Shown here: one piece after another, positions 1 to 5,700 of the stretch
Position numbering within the stretch: the first letter of the stretch is position 1
Layout: each line of letters opens with the position of its first letter
DNA from: G039029935 sp039029935
Lineage (GTDB): Bacteria > Chloroflexota > Anaerolineae > Caldilineales > Caldilineaceae
Direction: 5' to 3'
NCBI GenBank assembly: GCA_039029935.1
Contig: JBCCFC010000645.1
Span: forward strand, 1-7,768
DNA: 7,768 nt
Made by a program: the position numbers and the translations under genes
Notes under the pieces: generated by a model
What the model was told of the DNA's origin: nothing
Database searches by the model: none
The model's input: the letters and a program-made list of their open reading frames with translations, nothing else

Positions 1-227
1 TCCGTCAGGTTTTGCTGAATCCAGATTTTTTCATCCTTGATATCGATATGGAGTTTACAACCATGAACCCGTGCCTTATCCATCCAACCAATGTTACAAA
101 CTTGGTAACGGTCGCGAGCAGTATCTTCAATCAACTGTACTTCGATCTCACCATTAACCGGAACCTGATTTTCATAGCGCTGGATGAGTTCACGTACACA
201 AGAACGATAAAATGCTAATTTCTCCAT
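1..227 (-). CDS. xisI: XisI family protein, 3'-truncated by the window edge
   Basis: Reading the minus strand from the ATG at 227-225 gives 75 codons with no stop, beginning MEKLAFYRSCVRELIQRYEN. Recognisable XisI features follow: the early YRxxVRELIQRY helix, an EIEVQLIEDTARDRYQV strand region, and NIGWMDKARVHGCKLHIDI leading into DEKIWIQQNLT. Family members are usually about 110-115 residues, so roughly the last third lies outside the window. XisI is known from the Anabaena fdxN-element excision genes, where it is an excision-controlling factor; its biochemical activity is unclear to me. The start codon lies inside the 3' end of xisH (13-base overlap), so the two are co-transcribed and probably translationally coupled. 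A separate, very strong ribosome site precedes this start. Identification is by recognised family sequence pattern; the excision role in this organism is not shown. Confidence 0.93.
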   Translation of the reverse strand, partial: MEKLAFYRSCVRELIQRYENQVPVNGEIEVQLIEDTARDRYQVCNIGWMDKARVHGCKLHIDIKDEKIWIQQNLT

Positions 228-628
228 TGTTCAATCACCTCCGCAATTTCATCAAAAATCAATAACTTCATATCGATTCGTTGGATTACTGTCTGAATAA
301 ATGGGAGTTGAAAGAAAGAATGGTATGTATGGGATGCGATAGCGATATAGAGTGTATACTCTGGCTTCGTTTCTTCAAGCATAATGCGATAGTCAATGAA
401 TTGCCCCACAACTTTGTGAAATTCATACGTATCAGACTCACCAGAGAAGCTCTTGACCTCCACCGCTATCTTTCGGCCTTCTCGCTCTGCACCGATTAAT
501 TTCTCCGCGCCAAAATCAATGGCATAATTAATACCGCCAGCCGAAATCCGGAATGGATCCGTTATTATCCAATTATCTCGATCTAACGCTGTTTTGACTG
601 TACTGTAGAATTTGTCATTTGCTGCCAT
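215..628 (-). CDS. xisH: XisH family protein (PD-(D/E)XK endonuclease-like)
   Basis: This 137-residue protein matches the usual XisH length and pattern: DKFYSTVKTALDRDNWIIT near the N-terminus, then AIDFGAEKLIGAEREGRKIAV, EVKSF, EFHKVVGQFIDYR and FIQTVIQRIDMKLLIFD. The XisH fold is known to resemble PD-(D/E)XK endonucleases. Candidate core residues are all present: Asp38, Glu57-x-Lys59 and Gln76-x-x-x-Tyr80, so the active site appears intact. Common relatives carry a THDP motif near residue 23; here it is TDP, lacking the histidine. The start is supported by AGAGGA at 635-640, six bases upstream of the ATG. It overlaps xisI by 13 bases and forms a two-gene operon with it. The name comes from Anabaena fdxN-element excision, but no excised element is visible here, and homologues are common in genomes without one. 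Nuclease activity is inferred from the fold and residues only. Confidence 0.94.
   Translation of the reverse strand: MAANDKFYSTVKTALDRDNWIITDPFRISAGGINYAIDFGAEKLIGAEREGRKIAVEVKSFSGESDTYEFHKVVGQFIDYRIMLEETKPEYTLYIAIASHTYHSFFQLPFIQTVIQRIDMKLLIFDEIAEVIEQWRN
234..242 (-). promoter_or_regulatory. Very strong Shine-Dalgarno site for xisI, inside xisH
   Basis: On the minus strand the sequence is GGAGGTGAT, a 9-base match to the ideal complement of the 16S rRNA 3' end. It lies 6 bases before the xisI ATG. It also encodes Glu-Val-Ile near the XisH C-terminus, so it is embedded in coding sequence. It supports the ATG at 227 as the xisI start and predicts efficient xisI translation compared with xisH. 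Confidence 0.85.
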
Positions 629-769
629 ACCAATTCCTCTGAAATGATGTTACTCAAATTAATTCGTATGGTATTTTAACGCAGATAAGGTATAATGACT
701 AACTCTGTATGAAAGGAGTACGCATTGAGGAGATGTCATTGAATGGAGCAGTAAGCGAGTTCTGAAAGA
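629..769. other. Divergent intergenic gap between xisH and the Rpn relic
   Basis: The gap holds the candidate xisH promoter on the minus strand. On the plus strand there is a perfect TATAAT at 691-696, with no convincing -35 box upstream. An 18-codon open frame at 709-765 (MKGVRIEEMSLNGAVSEF, then TGA) has no clear ribosome site and I do not recognise it. The N-terminal half that the Rpn gene should have is not recoverable here in any plus-strand frame. Confidence 0.5.
673..701 (-). promoter_or_regulatory. Candidate sigma70-type promoter for xisH-xisI
   Basis: On the minus strand, TAGTCA (696-701, 4 of 6 matches to the -35 consensus) is separated by 17 bases from TAAAAT (673-678, 5 of 6 matches to the -10 consensus). 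Transcription would begin near 666, giving a leader of about 38 bases that contains the XisH ribosome site at 635-640. The placement is sensible, but A/T-rich gaps often contain such matches. Confidence 0.4.
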
Positions 770-1606
770 CCCATGCGGTTTCGTGTATTGGACTATCTTG
801 TGGGCTTTGCAGACAAAGAGCGCGGGACTCGCATTCACAGCGTGGTCTTTTACATTAGCGAGAAAACCAACGTCACTGATACAGGGCATCATCGTGTGAT
901 GGGCATTGGTAATCGCGTGACTTTGGCGTGGCATTATGATACCATCTGGTTGTGGAACTTGAAGCCACAAGAATTGCTTGATGCAGGACGTCCTGCGTTG
1001 CTGCCATTGCTGGGGCAGGCAAAACTTGAACGCCCAGACGAGATTATCCCTGTGATTTACCGAGAGATTCGCTCTTTGCCCGATGAAGAGACACAACATC
1101 GGCTACTGATTGAGTTATTGGCGTTATTACAAGATGAGGAGATTATCAAGATGATTGAAACGATGATGGCACAAGATGAGTGGGTGTTTGATTCACCATA
1201 TTTACGACGCTGGCGGAAGCAAGTAGAGGATGCGCATAATGAGGGTATTCAAGAAGGTCTTCAAGAAGGTCTTCAAAGAGGGATTGAACAAGGACGTCAA
1301 GAGCAAAGACGAGTGGGGTAGAAGATATTTGACAAGGAGCTCTCTATATAGAACATAGAGCGCGAGACGTTTCACCAAGAACGCAAAGCTCTATTGGAAA
1401 CACAACGGCAAAGTACACTAAAATTAATGGTGTTGAGGTATGAAATGTCGGCTAGAGAATATCTGCAGATGCAAAGGCTATGCGCCTCAATCAGTTCAAT
1501 TGAAAAGCTCAACGCAATCTCTGATGCGGTCATTCAGATTGAAGATTTTGGACAACTCTACGTGTTTGTAGAAGAAACGGTTTCGTCTGAAAAAGAGGAA
1601 CACTAG
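770..1606 (+). pseudogene. Rpn / PD-(D/E)XK 'putative transposase' family relic, N-terminally truncated with two in-frame stops
   Basis: Similarity begins with RFRVLDYLVGF and continues through HSVVFYIS, IWLWNLKPQELL and LLPLLGQAKLERPDEI. An all-helical region (LLIELLALLQDEEIIKMIETMM) and the characteristic Glu-Gly-Gln-rich tail (EGIQEGLQEGLQRGIEQG) follow. This is the layout of Rpn recombination-promoting nucleases. Full-length members carry an N-terminal catalytic part, with the acidic and E-x-Q residues just before the R-x-L-x-Y motif; that part is missing and the frame is closed by TAA at 752-754. The first open stretch (773-1321, 182 codons) ends at TAG. The same frame has another TAG at 1349-1351, then reopens through QERKALLETQRQ and the RpnC-like end LKLMVLRYEM...IEDFGQLYVFVEE, stopping at 1604-1606. 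Two stops plus loss of the catalytic half make an active nuclease very unlikely. A short product from ATG 773 is conceivable, but only a weak GAAAGA precedes it. Confidence 0.85.
1250..1273 (+). repeat. Tandem 12-base repeat in the Rpn tail
   Basis: Two exact, adjacent copies of CAAGAAGGTCTT encode the EGLQ-type repeat of the Rpn C-terminal tail. A degenerate third unit (CAAAGAGGGATT) follows. Such repeats are common in this family and probably arise by slippage. Confidence 0.8.
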
Positions 1607-1637
1607 AGACAGTGTAATATGTGCTATAGGATAGGCC

Positions 1638-2483
1638 ATGACCCAAGAACCAGATAACTCACATCCACAAAAATCCCCTGATGCACTGCAATTTGACATT
1701 GGCAATATTGAAAACAACACAGGCACAGCGATTGGCAACAACATCAACCAATCGGTGTCCCATGTCACCAATCACATCACGACCATCGTTCCACAGTGGC
1801 TTGCCATACTCATGGCTGTCTTGGCTGGATTGTCGGCCATGCTGATTGCGCTGTTTGCAATGGATATATTGCCAAGCGCACCGCCAGCAGAGTCGCAGAC
1901 GGCACAGGTGACAGATACAGAGAAATGCTCCTACGCCGTCACCGTCCGCGACATCGAAACGGGCCAGCCTATTCACAGAGCCAAACTCACGCTTGACTAC
2001 AAGCTGGACAGCTATATTGAATACACCAACTCAGATGGCCGACACCGCGATACCTTCACCTGTGATGAACCAAACCCACGTTATGATCTGCGCATTGTGG
2101 TTGACGGCTACCGCGCCTATCACACCGAGTTTACCGTGCAGGATGCGAGCGAAATCATCTATCTTGTCCCCACCGCCACACGCTTCTGTCCCTATGTCAT
2201 TTCTGTGCTGGACCGGGATACGCTGGTGCGCATTGCCAATGCCAAAGTGCGTGTCGAGGTTGGGCTATACCATGTCACGGCTTTCACCAACTCGGAGGGT
2301 GACTATGTGTCGAGTGTTCCCTGTGACGAGGCCGAACCATCCGGCGCGTCATTAGCGTCTCCATCTCAACTTGTCACTGTTTGGGTCTATGCTGATGGGT
2401 ATGTCACGTACAATGGCTCATTGCCGTTAGGGGATGAGATTCAGGAAGTTCGCTTGGTTGCAGAGAGCAACATTGACCAATAG
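1638..2483 (+). CDS. Membrane-anchored protein with two tandem cysteine-containing beta-sandwich-like repeats; function unknown
   Basis: I do not recognise a named family. The 281-residue protein has three visible parts. Residues 1-52 are polar and rich in Asn/Gly (FDIGNIENNTGTAIGNNINQ), then His/Thr-rich up to the membrane. Residues 54-78 (WLAILMAVLAGLSAMLIALFAMDIL) form one transmembrane segment. Residues 95-275 hold two repeats, starting CSYAVTVRD (97) and CPYVISVLD (184), each with an A-K-(L/V) strand, a Y/F-T-N-S-(D/E)-G turn and a V-x-(V/A)-D-G-Y motif, like carboxypeptidase-regulatory/transthyretin-type folds. The cysteines are at 97/142 and 184/229: 45 residues apart in each repeat and 87 between repeats, which suggests one disulfide per domain outside the membrane. 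The ATG is preceded by TAGGATAGG ending two bases before it, an imperfect ribosome site. It begins 31 bases after the Rpn relic. An anchoring or envelope role is inference; the Asn/Gly-rich head resembles pre-membrane segments seen in some bacterial conflict proteins only in style. Confidence 0.85.
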   Translation: MTQEPDNSHPQKSPDALQFDIGNIENNTGTAIGNNINQSVSHVTNHITTIVPQWLAILMAVLAGLSAMLIALFAMDILPSAPPAESQTAQVTDTEKCSYAVTVRDIETGQPIHRAKLTLDYKLDSYIEYTNSDGRHRDTFTCDEPNPRYDLRIVVDGYRAYHTEFTVQDASEIIYLVPTATRFCPYVISVLDRDTLVRIANAKVRVEVGLYHVTAFTNSEGDYVSSVPCDEAEPSGASLASPSQLVTVWVYADGYVTYNGSLPLGDEIQEVRLVAESNIDQ

Positions 2484-2612
2484 TATTCGAGACTAATTCG
2501 TATACCACAACCTGTTCCCAATAGCGAGGGCGCACGCCTCTTTGAAGAGATCGTTGACTCTATCAACGCCAATCTTCACTTTAGGATCATTGAAACTAAA
2601 TCATATGACTGA
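2484..2612 (+). pseudogene. Possible in-frame coding remnant after the TAG of the membrane-protein gene
   Basis: After the TAG at 2481-2483 the same frame stays open for 42 codons until TGA at 2610-2612. The second half reads like protein (ARLFEEIVDSINANLHFRII) rather than random intergenic sequence. There is no ATG/GTG start with a ribosome site of its own. It could be a former C-terminal extension, a fragment of an unrelated gene, or a chance open stretch. I do not recognise the sequence. Confidence 0.25.
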
Positions 2613-2653
2613 TGTATCACCGTCAAACACCATACTATACTGTGTATTTAGGG

Positions 2654-2670
2654 TCTTGAAACGTTCAAGA
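2654..2670. repeat. 17-base perfect inverted repeat (possible operator)
   Basis: TCTTGAA and TTCAAGA are exact complements separated by ACG. The palindrome lies 63 bases before the GTG start of the giant gene and just downstream of the candidate TATACT box. Placement and symmetry fit a repressor/activator half-site pair; the 3-base loop and lack of a T-run argue against a terminator. Confidence 0.45.
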
Positions 2671-2724
2671 ATCAATTAAAAGAAAACATAGTTGTTTTTA
2701 TGGAAAACTTAAATACATACAAAA

Positions 2725-2730
2725 GAGGTG
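2725..2730 (+). promoter_or_regulatory. Ribosome binding site deciding the GTG start
   Basis: GAGGTG matches the Shine-Dalgarno consensus AGGAGGTG in six positions. The GAGG core lies five bases before GTG 2734. This favours GTG 2734 over GTG 2728, which overlaps the site. The nearby ATG at 2741 is in another frame and meets a stop after four codons. Confidence 0.7.
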
Positions 2731-2733
2731 TTT

Positions 2734-5700
2734 GTGAATAATGGTTTCAACATAAACTACAGGAAATTTATCAGGTGGCATTTGGCCTTTGCTTTGGTGC
2801 TATTGACGCTACTGCCACCGCCATTGGTGACAAGTACCATCGACCATACCACCGAGTTGCTCCGCCTTCATCCCATTTCACAGACGGCCAGCCAACTGAC
2901 AACATGGCTACCACAACCCAAAATCGCCCACGCCGCCCCATCACTGGTACTATCAGTCAATGTCAACCCTGCCAATGCCGAGCCGGGGGATCGGGTCGTC
3001 TTCACGATCCGCTATCGCTGCGCCTCGCTTACCGAACATTGTCTCAACACGGTCATCGACCACACGTTGCCAACAGGCATGGAAATTGTCAAATTTTCAC
3101 CAAGCGGTGGGCTTATCGACACGGCTAGTTTTTTTGGACAGACGGTGACATGGACGTTACAGTCGCTGGGTAGCCCAGCAGGGCAGCTTGATGCAGGCTC
3201 CACGGGTATGGTACGCGTTGTCGGGCGTTGGGAGACATGTGGCACAGCCGTCACTGCCAGCACCTACACAGCCACAGCAAATATCAACATCACAGGTGGT
3301 GCCAATACCGCCAACGCCAACGTCACATTGGATACGGACATCCCCGCAAGCTGTCCCACCGCACCACCGACGACGACTGACTTGGTCAAATATTCCGCCA
3401 GCGGTTCTGTGGTGACAGTGAACGGGCACAACACATTTCGGATCACTATGCCGGACGCAGCATCAGCGTACACCGTGACTGATGTGATTCCAGCCGGGGC
3501 CGTTGTCACCCAGATTCATGAGCGCGGTGCAGAGACGTTTGACTTTCAATGTGGCAGCAACGCCACATGGCATCATGTCACCCTTGGTAGCCTGACAGCA
3601 CATGTCGAAACCAATGGTCTGCCCGCAGGCTGTGTCAGTTGGAGACGCCCCAATGGTGAAGACCTTTTTAACGTGGTCGCCGTTCGTTGGCAAATGGCAA
3701 CCACACCTGGCTCTTCTGATCCTGAACTGAGGCTGCACTATCCAGAGACCACCCCCTTTACGGATGCGGAACTCCCTGGCTTTACACCTGTAGGGATAGG
3801 CGACACATATACCAACTGTGTGCAATCATCAGACACGTCGATGGGGAATGCGGGTGAATCCTGTGCGACGCTGAACGTTTTGCCTGCCGATCCGCGAACA
3901 CGCATGGATAAGGATGTCATGGCCGCACCCGATATCAATGCGGATACCAACCCTGTCCCAAGCTCCGATACAGATATTCGCGATTTTACGCTGGACCCCG
4001 ATGCAGTACCGCCCATGACGATGGGTGACTCAGACATCCTCTATGGGGTGGAAATTGGGGCCAATTCAAGTGGAACCGATTGGCTCAATCCAGTTGTGAC
4101 AGACCTGCTCCCTGACGAATTAGAATATGTGCCCTATGCTGATGGGGGGACAAATTTTTGGCAAGTTGTGCGGTACTATGCAGACGGTATATTGGCAAGC
4201 GACCCCGCCAACCAACCCGACTGTTTGACGCCTACCTTTACCATTGAAGAAAATTGGAATGGTACCGGGCGAACACTACTCAAATGGGAATTTTTCAACT
4301 GTACCTTCTACTCATCCGGTCTCAATCTGGCGCGGCTCAATCTCTATTTTAGTACCCGCATCAAGGCTGGCACACTTGCAGGAACCCTGATTGATAACTA
4401 CGCCAATAATGGAATGCCGGATGATCCATTGGCCAACAACAATGCGACTTATACAGTCCCAGAAATCGCCAACATGCAGTCATCCAAATGGGTGCAGGGG
4501 AAGCTCGACAGCAGTTTCTCACGATATCCACTCTTTGGTGACACCGACACAACAGGTGAAGGTGTCTATGAGTTCTTCATTGAGAATACAGGCAATGTTG
4601 AGGTGACACAGTTTGATGTCGTCGATATCCTGCCCGAAGTGGGTGATGAGGATGTCCTCGCTGTCATCGGTGCGCGCGAATCAGAGTGGAATCTGGAGCT
4701 TGCCAGCGACATCACGGTTGAGCGTTGGAACAGCGGAACCAGCACATGGGACGTTGTGCCTGCCAGCGACATGGCCCTTGGTCCCTACTACTCCACCACC
4801 ACGAACCCCTGTCGCTTTGTCAACGACCCATCCAACAACGAGGACTTAACCGCTGACGAGAGTGCCGCCGCAGCCACTATCAACACGGTTGCCTGTGACA
4901 CACCCAACTGGAACAGCACCGCCCCCGATGCACGTAGCTTTGCCTTCCGCTTTAGCCCCGCCAGCAGCTTTATGCCCGGTGAGCAACTCAAAGTCACGGT
5001 TAATGTGCGGCTCAATGGGGTGGTTGCTGCTAACAACGAAATCGCCTGGAACTCTTTTGCCTTTGGCGGCATCTACCTCAACAGCTTAAACGCCAGCACT
5101 GATTTGCTTGCGACCGAACCGATTAAAGTTGGCCTACGCATGGTAGACACGAGCAATTTTACTAGCCTGGGCAACAAGGTCTGGCACGATGTCAACGCCA
5201 ATGGGCAACAGGATGATGGTGAGCCTGCATTGGCGGGTGTCACTGTCAGCCTCTACGATGACGACGGCGGCGGCAATCCAGTTGATGCCGATGGCAATGC
5301 CACCAATGGCACAACGCCACGCGATGTTACGCTCACGGACAGCAACGGTTTCTATCGCTTTGATGGCCTCAACCCCAACGATGACTTTATCATCCGCATC
5401 GACAATGACAACGACTTTAGCACCATCCTCCATGGCTATGGACCGACAACGGCCAACCAAGGGGATGACACCACCGACTCGGATGCCACGACTGACAGCG
5501 ATGGCTATCCCAGTATCGCCGCCTCCACGGGCGCGGTGACAGGTGTTGATGACCCCGCCGATCCCAGCGAATATCCAACCAACGACTTTGGCTTTGTGCA
5601 GGTCGCCAGCATCGGCAACTATGTGTGGTATGACCTCGATGGGCAGGGCGACCAGAGTGATGGCGAGCCACCTGTGTGGGGTGCGCAGGTTGGGCTGTAC

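Larger units (their letters stand above)
2613..2733. other. A/T-rich intergenic leader of the giant surface gene
   Basis: This stretch is the likely promoter and leader of the downstream gene. It contains TATACT at 2636-2641 (5 of 6 to the -10 consensus, no good -35 box), a 17-base palindrome at 2654-2670, and an A/T inverted repeat AAAACA/TGTTTT at 2683-2698 followed by one more T. None of these is decisive. No rho-independent terminator of convincing strength follows the membrane-protein gene. Confidence 0.4.

Noticed and set aside
12..218. 68-codon plus-strand open frame at the left edge
   Set aside because: It is antisense to xisI, which is a recognised family with an excellent ribosome site.
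215..628. An adjacent fdxN-like excision element or att sites for xisHI
   Set aside because: No site-specific recombinase gene and no convincing pair of attachment-like repeats is visible in the window.
659..1099. 146-codon open frame on the minus strand
   Set aside because: It lies antisense to the Rpn relic, whose plus-strand translation is clearly family-like; the antisense product has no recognisable pattern.
1342..1360. Hairpin CTCTAT/ATAGAG as a terminator
   Set aside because: It has only 6 pairs, low G/C content and no T-run, and lies inside the decayed Rpn reading frame.
2683..2699. AAAACA/TGTTTT inverted repeat as a rho-independent terminator
   Set aside because: The stem is almost all A/T and would be too weak; the short T-run is part of the stem itself.
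2741..2752. ATG at 2741 as start of the giant gene
   Set aside because: It is in a different frame and reaches TAA after four codons; GTG 2734 is in frame and correctly spaced from GAGGTG.
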